Numbered from the stretch's first letter, positions 1 to 6,760 are shown. The stretch: 22,261 nucleotides of DNA from 2-02-FULL-48-14 sp041645035 (GCA_041645035.1 JBAZQU010000017.1:1-22261), one strand, 5' to 3'. Made by a program: numbers and translations. Notes: generated by a model not told the origin, from the letters alone.

Positions 1-589
1 TCATGAGCGTTTCACCCAAAGTTTGCAACTCATGACCTTCTACAAGAGTCCACTTTTTTTCGAGAATGAGCGGGTGAAGTTCTTCGCGCAGAGCTTCGGG
101 AAGTTCGGCAACCACGTGGATGCCGGTGTCGTGCGGGTAGTCGTTGAGGAGTGCGGCGAGCGGACCGACGCGGATGGGATCGTCCTGGAATTGTACGCCT
201 ACATCGAGGCGGCCGGCATGCAAAATTACGAGACAGGAGTAACCGGGCTCCGCCGGGAGGGCGGCTTTGAGACGGAGGAGCGCGAACGAAGTGAGCGCGT
301 AAAGCTTGGCATGGAGACCTTCAGCAAGTGCATTGGCGAAGGCCACGCCGGTGCGCAGCGAGGTGAACGAACCGGGACCCTTCACTACCACGATGTCGGT
401 GATGTCGGATTTTTCGAGGCCGGCTTCTTCAAGCATTTTTTGTAAAAACGGCACGAGGTTTTCGACGTCACGACGTTCATCCGTCCAAGTTTTTTCGCTA
501 ATTAACTCCAGCTCGTCTTTGTTGGAAGGATTTTCACGCAAAAGAGCCATTTCGTGGGCGGGCTGTGCGGTATTGATGGCAAGGATCAT
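1..589 (-). CDS. tsaB: TsaB-like tRNA threonylcarbamoyladenosine biosynthesis protein (3' end off window)
   Basis: This reads as the N-terminal 196 residues of a TsaB-type protein, the inactive ASKHA-fold partner of TsaD in making the universal t6A modification of ANN-decoding tRNAs in the cytoplasm. The sequence starts MILAINTAQP, typical of the first strand of the fold, and carries the family hallmark GPGSFTSLRTG near residues 72-82. The frame stays open to base 1, so the end is missing, but most of a usual 200-230 residue protein is present. The ATG at 589 overlaps the stop of the upstream amidase/SpoIID gene in an ATGA, which suggests translational coupling and a shared transcript. The family call is from recognisable motifs only. 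Confidence 0.85.
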   Translation of the reverse strand, partial: MILAINTAQPAHEMALLRENPSNKDELELISEKTWTDERRDVENLVPFLQKMLEEAGLEKSDITDIVVVKGPGSFTSLRTGVAFANALAEGLHAKLYALTSFALLRLKAALPAEPGYSCLVILHAGRLDVGVQFQDDPIRVGPLAALLNDYPHDTGIHVVAELPEALREELHPLILEKKWTLVEGHELQTLGETLM

Positions 590-3432
590 AATGTTCCGAG
601 GGCCACCCCAGTGTAGTAGTACTTGATGATTTCTTCAAATGACCAGCCTTTTTCGGCAAGAGCCAGGGCACCGCAACCGGAGAGTCCCACGCCATGTCCG
701 GAGAAGGCTGTGGATTCACAGTAAGTATCCGGAACAGAAACGAGATAAGGCGTATCGGTCCAGCCCCAAACTTCTTTAGCGCTCTTGGTGGCTACTCCAT
801 CGGATTTGCTGAAGTAAGGGGTCTTAATCACGGTTCCTTTGTAGGTCACCACGATTCCTTCCGTGTCTTGCGCGGCCTGCGCTACGTTCGGATGACGGAG
901 TTCATAGCCATAGCCGAGATATTTTTGAAAAGTGCTCGGATCGTCTTCCCCATCGTAAGGCATGCCGGGGAATTTTTCAGCCTGCGTGATGTAATAGTAC
1001 GCATAGCTGCGAGCTAAAATCGCCATGGTCTTGAGTTTTTCTTCGGGCGTATCGTTGGTTTCTTCCGCCATCCCCATTAAGTAATCTTCCAATGCAAGTT
1101 CATTGATGAGAATTGTTTCGTTGTCTACTTCGCGGACTTCGATAGTACCGCGGAATTTATTGTCATTTATGGTTGGGTCCCAGCTGGCCGTTTGATACAT
1201 CGTGAGAATTTTCATGATGCCATCATCTTCAGGAACAAAGCGTACGGCGCCATCCACGGTCCATTTATTGGAACCGGAACTCACGGTGAAATTGGAAGTG
1301 CCCACTGTTACTCTCACGCGACTGTTAGCGTCAAAAACTTTCAACAGTTCATCGTCGTCGTACAGCGCGAATATACTTGTGGAAGTTACTGTGGGCGTTC
1401 CCACCTCATTGTCGGGAGTGAGTTTGATACGAATGGGATTTTCATAGTCCACTGTTTCAAATGCCGCATCGCCGGCCACCGTGATATTCATTGTGTAAGC
1501 ATTGGTGGTGAGATTGGAGCTGCCCAGACGTGGACGAATAGAGAGTTCATAATCTCCGAGCTCATCGGGCGCCGTGATACTAAAATAAACGCGACTGCTG
1601 GCACCGGGTTTTAAAGTTTGAAAGGCTGCGGTAGCCTTACCGGTTTCCATTCCTTTGGGTTGAGTGAAAGCCAGTGTGAAGGCTTTGGACCCACTGGATG
1701 TCCAACTCGTATCAGAAGTATTTTTGACTTGAACCCAAACATATTTTTTCTCACCGGGGTCGAAGCTAAGATCGTCATACTCATCTCTAATAATCCCCTC
1801 GTCGTCATCTTCTTCCTCGGGGACTGAAACGTCAGTCTTCTTTTCCACTTCCACGTAAAAACCGAGGTCCATATATTGATCAATTTTTTTCGTTCCATTG
1901 AACACGGGCGTGGCTTCAAAATGAGCAAGGCCACCTTCGTCCGTAGCCTTTACCGTAAAGCTGAATGTCGCGGTTTTACCCGGAGCCACTGAGCTTTCTT
2001 TCATCTCAGCCGTGTGCTTTTTGCTGTCCTTGGGGATGGTGACAATTTTGTCTGCCTCTGTATCGGTATTCACGACCAAATAGGTGTCATCGTTCCAAGT
2101 TTCATCACCGGTGTTTTTTATTCTGATTATAATGCCCGATTGATCGCCCGGATCCAGCAATACCAATTCACGGTCTGTTATTTCTTCGTAGGTAAATTCG
2201 CCGGTTTTTTCTTTTCCCTCTAATGAAGCCGCAACAATTTGTCGGATGTCTTCCAAATAATCATAAGTGTAATCGCCGGGACACGCCGTGCTTTCCACAT
2301 CGCTGTGGCCGAGCAGATTTTCCATGGATTCCCCCCGATATTTCCCGGTACCATCCACGTCAATATCGTGAAGGTCCGCCTTCTCGTAGATCAAGGCTGT
2401 GAGGGCTTGCATCATTTCTCCGGGCACGGGATTTTCTTCGTAATTTCCCAGCAAGGCAATTCCAATGGTTCCGGTGTTATAACCGGACGCGTGACCCGCC
2501 ACCACGCCTTCGTCTCCGGCGCGGCCTTGATACACGATTCCATCGGGCGCAATGATGTAGTTATATCCAATGTCTCCCCAACCGCGAGTAACCGCGTGGT
2601 AGTAATAAATGGCGCGAATAGATTCTTCGGGATTGCTCACACTTCCGCTGGTAGCCGTGTGATGGATGATAATTTTTTCAACATTTTTTGGATATTCCTG
2701 CGGCCATAAATAAGGGTTCCCGTCTTCATCTCCGGTACTGGTTTCTACGATTTCCAAATTGGGATCGGTTTCGACATAATCTTCGTCATACCCGTTCGAG
2801 CTAGTATCACTATCGTAATAACGGCGAAGTAGCATTTCCTCGTCGGCGCCCCAGTCCTCACGAGTCTGAATTTCGTTATTGTCCTTGAAAATAAGTTTTG
2901 TCAGTGTGGCTAGCGGAGAATTTTTGCCCCCATCCACGGTATCAAAAGAAACGTTGCTGAGTTTGGGAGTTATAGAGGTGTCCTGCGTGGCCAGAAACAC
3001 GCGGTACTGAAACGCCTCGCTTTCATCCGTAATCACATAGGTCCACAAATCGTTGTCGCCATCGGGATGGTCATTGTCTTCTTCAAGAGATTGCCAATCG
3101 GTCCAAACCCCTTTGGTGGAACGGAAACGAATTTCAAGCGCGGCTGAGGTGCCCTCGGGCAGGGCTTCTTCCCAGTTCAAACCAAGCAACTCAAAACTGT
3201 TATCGGCTTCGTACACATTGGAGACAAACCGACGTTCCGTTTGGTAATGCGCACCCAATTTAATAGAAGACTCGGCTTCGCCGAGGATCGATGCGGTCGG
3301 CTCCAGAGGAAGCGTGAGAGATTGGTCCCCTTGAATGTGCGTGCTGCTCATGGGACTACCGGAGCCCAGCAATGCCAGCACAGGCAGAGCCAAAAGTGTC
3401 CAAAATGTGATCTTCTTGAGGAAATTCATCAT
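586..3432 (-). CDS. Secreted N-acetylmuramoyl-L-alanine amidase (PGRP-like) fused to SpoIID domain
   Basis: A 948-residue predicted exported cell-wall enzyme. From the chosen start the order is: a hydrophobic signal peptide (about residues 5-25, WTLLALPVLALLG); a variable N-terminal region; an amidase_2/PGRP domain (about 190-410) opening with REDWGA and carrying zinc-ligand-like histidines in IIIHHTA and the GHSDVESTACPGDY segment; two Ig-like repeats resembling NBR1/FW domains (each with a DPG...V/IKNT pattern); and a C-terminal SpoIID/LytB domain (about 758-948). Amidases of this fold cleave between MurNAc and the stem peptide, and SpoIID is a lytic transglycosylase that works on denuded glycan, so one chain could perform successive steps. 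The frame is open to 3501, but the ATGs at 3432/3429 precede the signal peptide and a TATAAT lies just upstream. Domain limits are approximate. Confidence 0.85.
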   Translation of the reverse strand: MMNFLKKITFWTLLALPVLALLGSGSPMSSTHIQGDQSLTLPLEPTASILGEAESSIKLGAHYQTERRFVSNVYEADNSFELLGLNWEEALPEGTSAALEIRFRSTKGVWTDWQSLEEDNDHPDGDNDLWTYVITDESEAFQYRVFLATQDTSITPKLSNVSFDTVDGGKNSPLATLTKLIFKDNNEIQTREDWGADEEMLLRRYYDSDTSSNGYDEDYVETDPNLEIVETSTGDEDGNPYLWPQEYPKNVEKIIIHHTATSGSVSNPEESIRAIYYYHAVTRGWGDIGYNYIIAPDGIVYQGRAGDEGVVAGHASGYNTGTIGIALLGNYEENPVPGEMMQALTALIYEKADLHDIDVDGTGKYRGESMENLLGHSDVESTACPGDYTYDYLEDIRQIVAASLEGKEKTGEFTYEEITDRELVLLDPGDQSGIIIRIKNTGDETWNDDTYLVVNTDTEADKIVTIPKDSKKHTAEMKESSVAPGKTATFSFTVKATDEGGLAHFEATPVFNGTKKIDQYMDLGFYVEVEKKTDVSVPEEEDDDEGIIRDEYDDLSFDPGEKKYVWVQVKNTSDTSWTSSGSKAFTLAFTQPKGMETGKATAAFQTLKPGASSRVYFSITAPDELGDYELSIRPRLGSSNLTTNAYTMNITVAGDAAFETVDYENPIRIKLTPDNEVGTPTVTSTSIFALYDDDELLKVFDANSRVRVTVGTSNFTVSSGSNKWTVDGAVRFVPEDDGIMKILTMYQTASWDPTINDNKFRGTIEVREVDNETILINELALEDYLMGMAEETNDTPEEKLKTMAILARSYAYYYITQAEKFPGMPYDGEDDPSTFQKYLGYGYELRHPNVAQAAQDTEGIVVTYKGTVIKTPYFSKSDGVATKSAKEVWGWTDTPYLVSVPDTYCESTAFSGHGVGLSGCGALALAEKGWSFEEIIKYYYTGVALGTL

Positions 3433-3435
3433 ATC

Positions 3436-3464
3436 ATTATAGCATTTTTTAAGGCTTTTCGGAA
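3436..3464 (-). promoter_or_regulatory. Putative promoter of the amidase/SpoIID-tsaB operon
   Basis: A perfect TATAAT lies at 3441-3436 on the minus strand, 17 bp from a weak -35 (TTCCGA, 3464-3459). The predicted transcription start falls at or next to the ATG codons at 3432/3429, so the mRNA would be leaderless or nearly so. This also argues against the longer open frame starting at 3501. Confidence 0.5.
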
Positions 3465-3517
3465 GTGCGGAAAGCGTGCTAAACTTCTCACACTTTCCCA
3501 TTCGTTACAACTCAACT

Positions 3518-3838
3518 ATGGTTACTATTGTTACAGACAAAAATTTCGCTGAAGAAGTTTTGCAGTCCAAGGTTCCCGTGCTCGTGGATTTTTTTGCCGA
3601 ATGGTGTGGCCCCTGCAAAATGATCGCCCCTCTCGTTGAAGAGTTGGCCGGCGAATATGAGGGCAAGGCCAAGGTGGTGAAAGTGAATGTGGATGAAAGT
3701 ATGGGGACGGCGCAAACTTACGGCGTGATGAGTATCCCTACTCTTATTTTCTTCAAGGACGGCAAAGAAGTGGATCGCAACGTGGGAGCCGTACCTAAAG
3801 ACGCCATGGCGGAAAGGCTGGATTCACTGATCAAATAA
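3518..3838 (+). CDS. trxA: Thioredoxin
   Basis: A 106-residue cytosolic thioredoxin, the usual size for the family. It has the catalytic WCGPC at residues 29-33 (redox cysteines C30 and C33) and the cis-proline segment SIPTL facing the active site. It reduces disulphides in target proteins using electrons from thioredoxin reductase, which is not in this window. The frame is open from 3476, but the ATG at 3518 gives a standard N-terminus (MVTIVTDKNF) without a 14-residue extension. The gene is divergent from the amidase gene, with only 85 bp between starts, and its last 15 bp overlap the end of the convergent RNase HI gene. Confidence 0.96.
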   Translation: MVTIVTDKNFAEEVLQSKVPVLVDFFAEWCGPCKMIAPLVEELAGEYEGKAKVVKVNVDESMGTAQTYGVMSIPTLIFFKDGKEVDRNVGAVPKDAMAERLDSLIK

Positions 3839-4297
3839 GCTGGGCTCTTCCCCCGGCAGGTGCAGTTCGCGAGCGTCCATTTTTTCGTAGATTTTTTGCT
3901 GACGCAAAGCCTCTCTTTGTGCCCGCACGTCACAATCTTCATTTTCCTTGTGACCGTTGTGGCCGCGCACCCACTTCCATGCAATTTTCTTATCTAGCAG
4001 GTGGGGCATTAAGCGTTCCCACAGGTCCAGATTTTTCTTGCGTTTCCAGTTTTTAGTGATGGTGCTGATAACCCAAGTGGAATCGCTATAAATCTCCATG
4101 GTTTGCTCGCTTGGATGCGTTTTTTCGAGCCAGCTGAGCGCTTCAATCACCGCGGTAAGTTCCATGCGGTTATTGGTGGTATAAGGTTCACCACCCTGCT
4201 TTCGAGTTTCTTTTTTGTCCACTCTGGCAAGAAAAGCCCAGGCCCCGGGGCCGGGATTTCCGAGACAGCTTCCATCCGTGTAGATTTGAATCTTCAT
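3824..4297 (-). CDS. rnhA: Ribonuclease HI
   Basis: A 157-residue RNase HI, which cleaves the RNA strand of RNA-DNA hybrids (R-loops, primers) by two-metal catalysis. The catalytic set is complete: D8 in YTDGSCLGNPGPGAW, E46 in NNRMEL, D72 in YSDSTWV, H113 in RGHNGH and D123 in the ENEDCD segment. The length matches bacterial RNase HI. The frame is open back to 4405, but the ATG at 4297 puts the first strand (MKIQIYTDGS) right at the N-terminus, as in the family. The upstream extension would run into the tRNA-Gly promoter and leader. The C-terminal tail ends PSLFDQ and overlaps the thioredoxin stop on the other strand. Confidence 0.95.
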   Translation of the reverse strand: MKIQIYTDGSCLGNPGPGAWAFLARVDKKETRKQGGEPYTTNNRMELTAVIEALSWLEKTHPSEQTMEIYSDSTWVISTITKNWKRKKNLDLWERLMPHLLDKKIAWKWVRGHNGHKENEDCDVRAQREALRQQKIYEKMDARELHLPGEEPSLFDQ

Positions 4298-4339
4298 GGG
4301 CCCAATTGTAGCAAAGTTTTTGCGAATAAAAGAATTGAC

Positions 4340-4368
4340 TTGAAAAAAGCCCACCATCCCACTAAGAT
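4340..4368 (+). promoter_or_regulatory. Putative promoter of tRNA-Gly
   Basis: TTGAAA (4340-4345), a 17-bp spacer and TAAGAT (4363-4368) lie about 38 bp upstream of the tRNA. A small perfect hairpin (TGCGGA/TCCGCA, 4381-4395) sits in the predicted 5' leader. Confidence 0.5.
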
Positions 4369-4405
4369 GAGCCAGCCTTTTGCGGATGGTCCGCATGAGG
4401 AACAT

Positions 4406-4480
4406 GCGGGTGTCGTATAGTGGCTATTACCACAGCCTTCCAAGCTGTTGAGAGGGGTTCGATTCCCCTCACCCGCTCCA
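4406..4480 (+). tRNA. tRNA-Gly (anticodon UCC)
   Basis: A complete 75-nt cloverleaf. The acceptor stem GCGGGTG pairs with CACCCGC; the anticodon stem ACAGC/GCTGT encloses the loop CTTCCAA with anticodon TCC; the T arm is GAGGGGTTCGATTCCCCTC; the discriminator is T and CCA is encoded. Its last seven positions plus one base (GCTCCAA, 4475-4481) recur at the far end of the integrated element, so this gene is the integration target and stays intact. The recombinase stop codon (4471-4469, minus strand) lies inside the acceptor stem. Confidence 0.97.
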
Positions 4481-5941
4481 AACGGAAAATTCAAACTTTT
4501 TTGCGGCGGCTGCCCACGGAAAACCCAATTCCACGGCGGCTTTTTGGCCGATGATGTGGAAGTTCGAGCCAATTTTTTGCAGAAAGCTTCGCTTTCCTTC
4601 TAAATTTCCAGAATCAACGAAGTTGAGGGCTTGGTGAGCCGACAAAATCCATTCTTTGAAGAGTTCGAGCCAATAAAGTCCTCTTCCGCCGGATTCTTTT
4701 AAATTCTCTTTGATTTCAATTTTACGGTTTAAGAGTTTCTTCTTGGTTTCGGTATATTCCTCATTGGTTATGGTTTGCTCAAGGTAGGCATCGAGCAGGC
4801 GCATTTGCTTTTCTTCTAAAACCTTGAGCTCCATTTTAATTTCACCGGCGGAAGAGGACGAAACGGTCGAAGCCTCTTTGTAATCTTGTTCCCATCGTTT
4901 CATAAACTTTTCTTTCCAGTCATCGCTCAAAGCAACTTTTTGAAAAAGCTCATTGAGCTGTTTAACCAGTTCTCGCTCCTCAACATATTTCTGACTGCAA
5001 ACACGGTTCTTTTTGGTGCAGCGGTAATAGATATACGTGCGGCCTGATTTTTTTATTTTCTTTTCAGCGGTAATCGCACGGCCGCACTCTCCACAGCTAA
5101 AGATCCGGCAAAAAGCAAAAGAATTGTTGTCTTTTGCTTTTTGCGGCTTAGATCGCTGCTCTATTACCCGCTGCACCTTGTCAAAAAGTTGCTTTGAGAT
5201 TATCGGTTCATGGCTTCCATGATAGGCTTCGCCCTTTCTTGTAATAACTCCATAATAGAATGGATTTTGTAACATACCTTCAATTCTTGAGAGCACCAAA
5301 GCATCATTAGTACGTCGGCTCACCAAGCCCAAAGAAAGCGACAATTTTTGTAAATTTTCCAGCGTAGATTCTCCGGTGGCATACGCCTGAAAGAGCGTGC
5401 GAACTGCTTTCCATCTTTCTGGGTCTTTAACGATGGTGTGGTGTCTCAATTCGTTCAAATATCCTACTGGAGCCAGTCCGGGCAGTTCGCCGCGTCTTAA
5501 CTTTTGGCGTATGCCACGTTTAATGTTTTCCGAGAGGTTATCGATGTAATATTTACTTTGCCCAAAAGCGATATTGAGCATGAACTTACCTTGAGGTGTG
5601 CTATCAAACCAAAAGGTAGGGAATTTTAGCGTTCCTATTTTTGCTTCGTCTATCATATAAATGATTCTCCCTCCATCCACGCTATTTCTCGCTAACCTGT
5701 CAGGATGCCACGCTAAAATTCCTATGCTATCCGAATGACCGCCAAGTTCAATTTGCGAAATCATTTTGTTAAAAACTGGTCGTCCCGGAACTTTTGCCGT
5801 TTTACTTTCTATAAATTCATCAATGACTTCCAGTTTTTCTTTTGTCGCAAATTCTCGTAGTTCCGTCACTTGTCCTTCAATAGAAAGAACTTGGCGGTCA
5901 TCTTCATCCGTTGATTTTCTGGCATAGATAAAATACTTCAT
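4469..5941 (-). CDS. Large serine recombinase/integrase
   Basis: A 490-residue site-specific recombinase, presumed to integrate and excise the element through a 5'-phosphoserine intermediate. The N-terminal resolvase domain has nucleophile S10 in YARKSTDE and the HPDRLARN motif (79-86). A Recombinase domain follows (about 150-260), then a zinc ribbon with C283, C286, C308 and C315 and a predicted coiled coil (about 365-415), which is standard large-serine-recombinase order. The start ATG at 5941 gives MKYFIYARKS, as in the family. The 3' end runs into the attachment site: the final codons S-G-stop come from the tRNA acceptor stem, so the protein's tail depends on integration state. A mini-hairpin (4582-4596) is part of the coding sequence. 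No accessory directionality factor is evident nearby. Confidence 0.95.
   Translation of the reverse strand: MKYFIYARKSTDEDDRQVLSIEGQVTELREFATKEKLEVIDEFIESKTAKVPGRPVFNKMISQIELGGHSDSIGILAWHPDRLARNSVDGGRIIYMIDEAKIGTLKFPTFWFDSTPQGKFMLNIAFGQSKYYIDNLSENIKRGIRQKLRRGELPGLAPVGYLNELRHHTIVKDPERWKAVRTLFQAYATGESTLENLQKLSLSLGLVSRRTNDALVLSRIEGMLQNPFYYGVITRKGEAYHGSHEPIISKQLFDKVQRVIEQRSKPQKAKDNNSFAFCRIFSCGECGRAITAEKKIKKSGRTYIYYRCTKKNRVCSQKYVEERELVKQLNELFQKVALSDDWKEKFMKRWEQDYKEASTVSSSSAGEIKMELKVLEEKQMRLLDAYLEQTITNEEYTETKKKLLNRKIEIKENLKESGGRGLYWLELFKEWILSAHQALNFVDSGNLEGKRSFLQKIGSNFHIIGQKAAVELGFPWAAAAKKFEFSVWSG
4475..4481 (+). repeat. attL core (GCTCCAA)
   Basis: Seven bases shared by attL, attR (14873-14879) and the internal inverted junction (6201-6207, as TTGGAGC). 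On the element side the arm is the recombinase 3' end; on the host side it is the tRNA. Serine recombinases need only a 2-bp crossover, so the true crossover lies somewhere within these seven bases. Confidence 0.75.
4475..4566 (+). repeat. 92-bp repeat, left-arm copy 1 (inverse of 6116-6207)
   Basis: This segment covers the tRNA 3' end and the last about 30 codons of the recombinase. Its reverse complement recurs at 6116-6207 with one visible mismatch (ATC versus GTC codon). The match stops at 4474 and 4567, so it marks a complete left arm of the attachment site. Confidence 0.9.
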
Positions 5942-5973
5942 AGGGCTTTATTGGTTATCGCTTTTGGGCAAAG

Positions 5974-5988
5974 CCGTGCTTCGCACGG
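5974..5988. repeat. Mini-hairpin CCGTGC-TTC-GCACGG
   Basis: A 6-bp perfect stem with a TTC triloop in the leader of the recombinase gene, 33 bp upstream of its ATG. It is the same type of small hairpin (YYC triloop) as those at 4582-4596, 6024-6040 and 6101-6115. Confidence 0.7.
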
Positions 5989-6023
5989 AAAATTGTCGCT
6001 TTCTTTAACTGGAAATTTAGAAG

Positions 6024-6040
6024 TTTTGCCTTCGGCAAAA
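6024..6040. repeat. Mini-hairpin TTTTGCC-TTC-GGCAAAA
   Basis: A 7-bp perfect stem with a TTC loop in the recombinase relic. It occupies the position held in the intact gene by GAAAGC-TTC-GCTTTC (4582-4596, plus-strand reading). One mini-hairpin therefore replaces another at the same site. Confidence 0.75.
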
Positions 6041-6055
6041 AGCAAAAAATTGGCT

Positions 6056-6099
6056 ATAAAACCGAATGGTATTCTGTTTATTTTACCATTCGGTTTTAT
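6056..6099. terminator. 16-bp perfect hairpin, possible bidirectional terminator
   Basis: Arms 6056-6071 and 6084-6099 are perfect complements around a 12-nt loop, with A-rich and T-rich outer ends, so the hairpin could end transcripts in either direction. It lies downstream of the DUF2188-like gene and upstream of the recombinase. With the adjoining hairpin at 6101-6115 it forms a 60-bp insertion relative to the intact recombinase gene, so it may be a mobile palindrome and only incidentally a terminator. Confidence 0.5.
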
Positions 6100-6100
6100 T

Positions 6101-6115
6101 CCGCGCTCCGCGCGG
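6101..6115. repeat. Mini-hairpin CCGCGC-TCC-GCGCGG
   Basis: A 6-bp perfect GC stem with a TCC loop. It ends exactly where similarity to the intact recombinase gene resumes at 6116. Confidence 0.75.
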
Positions 6116-6207
6116 CGAACTTCCACGTCATCGGCCAAAAAGCCGCCGTGGAATTGGGTTTTCCGTGGGCAGCCGCCGCAAAAAAGTTTGAATTTTCCGT
6201 TTGGAGC
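6116..6207 (-). repeat. 92-bp repeat, left-arm copy 2 (inverse of 4475-4566)
   Basis: The inverted copy of the left attachment arm, one mismatch from copy 1. It shares its last seven bases (6201-6207, TTGGAGC) with the 281-bp right-arm repeat, so on the minus strand the order is right arm, GCTCCAA, left arm. That is the junction expected of a circularised element. Confidence 0.9.
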
Positions 6208-6481
6208 TGCCTCTATGAAGAGGTTCGGACTTATTTTAAAGGTTCTGGAAGCTAGCTTCCAGCGATTTTTTGCTGAACCCTGCGCCAGCGCGCGTTGAAA
6301 GGGGGCAACGCACGCTGGCGCACCCAAGCACTCCTCCTCGCGCCGCCCGAAAGGGGGCGGGCGGCCCGCAATGGGGCTTTGTGAAAATTCAATATGGGAA
6401 AGGACGGGCAGGCAAAAATTCCTCTCCCTGACCCCCTCCTTTTTGCCTGCCCGCATCAAAGAGGTGCCGTTTTCGGGGCGG
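6201..6481 (-). repeat. 281-bp repeat, right-arm copy 2 (inverse of 14599-14879)
   Basis: No mismatch was found between this and the reverse complement of 14599-14879 (position x maps to 21080 minus x). The match ends abruptly at both sides. The repeat is far richer in GC than the neighbouring cargo and is packed with hairpins. Identity this high implies a very recent duplication or ongoing exchange between copies. It is the only content of 6208-6481. Confidence 0.95.
6245..6453. other. Hairpin array in the 281-bp repeat
   Basis: Four strong inverted repeats lie in a row. A is an 18-bp perfect palindrome (6245-6262). B has a 9+6 bp stem with one mismatch (6282-6297 with 6306-6321). C has an 8-bp stem (6342-6349 with 6358-6365). 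D has a 14-bp perfect stem (6405-6418 with 6440-6453) and a pyrimidine-rich 21-nt loop. The loops of B (6298-6305) and C (6350-6357) are both AAAGGGGG, and the loop of D contains CCCCCT (6432-6437), complementary to AGGGGG. The same array lies reversed at 14627-14835. Function unknown; options are a structured RNA, recombinase accessory sites or single-strand DNA folds. Confidence 0.85.
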
Positions 6482-6499
6482 TTAAAATTTTGTTTTTTA

Positions 6500-6724
6500 T
6501 CATCCTTTTGGTGGGAATGGATCATGGCCGTATGAGTTACGATATTGGAATGTTCCATCCTCTTTTTTGACTATCAGTTCGGCGTTTTGATTTTTGGCCA
6601 ATTCGATTGCTCTTTTTAGAGCTTCGGCTTTGGTATCAAATAGGCCAGCCGCTTTTCTCGTACCGGACGTTTGAACTTTCCATAAATCCTGCGCTTTAAT
6701 GGAGGATAGAAATACTTTTTTCAT
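6500..6724 (-). CDS. DUF2188-like small protein
   Basis: A 74-residue protein resembling DUF2188: a central helix rich in Ala/Lys (FDTKAEALKRAIELAKNQ), a strand (AELIVKKEDGTFQYRNSYG) and the characteristic C-terminal DPFPPKG. The biochemical function of this family is unknown. The gene is intact, lies between the left 281-bp repeat and the LexA-type gene, and is transcribed away from the latter, so the 91-bp intergenic region is shared. It may be regulated by the same repressor. No transmembrane segment or signal peptide is seen. Confidence 0.75.
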   Translation of the reverse strand: MKKVFLSSIKAQDLWKVQTSGTRKAAGLFDTKAEALKRAIELAKNQNAELIVKKEDGTFQYRNSYGHDPFPPKG

Positions 6725-6760
6725 AGGTTTGATAAGTTATAGATTACTATAAATTTACAG

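Larger units (their letters stand above)
6009..6207 (+). pseudogene. Relic of a second recombinase 3' end, broken by palindrome insertions
   Basis: Read on the plus strand, this matches the reverse complement of 4475-4611, the last about 47 codons of the intact recombinase. Bases 6009-6023 match 4597-4611, 6042-6055 match 4567-4580 and 6116-6207 match 4475-4566. The first two blocks are separated by a different mini-hairpin (18 versus 16 bp, shifting the frame). The second and third are contiguous in the intact gene but here are split by exactly 60 bp of palindromes. The last block still encodes a near-identical tail (HVIGQKAAVELGFPW...). The upstream part of the gene is gone, ending head-to-head with the start of the intact recombinase. 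It is non-coding now, but preserves an attachment-site arm. Confidence 0.8.

Noticed and set aside
3433..3501. N-terminal extension of the amidase/SpoIID protein
   Set aside because: It would put 23 residues before the signal peptide and include the TATAAT at 3441-3436.
4294..4572. Open frame antisense to tRNA-Gly (contains GNRTPLNSLEG)
   Set aside because: It is the translation of the tRNA's opposite strand plus the recombinase end; this peptide pattern is a known artefact of antisense tRNA.
5938..6558. 206-codon minus-strand frame through the 281-bp repeat and 92-bp repeat
   Set aside because: It crosses two repeat junctions and a hairpin array. The repeat portion is equally open in the other copy (14621-15001) with a different tail. 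The pattern is better explained by structure than by a protein.
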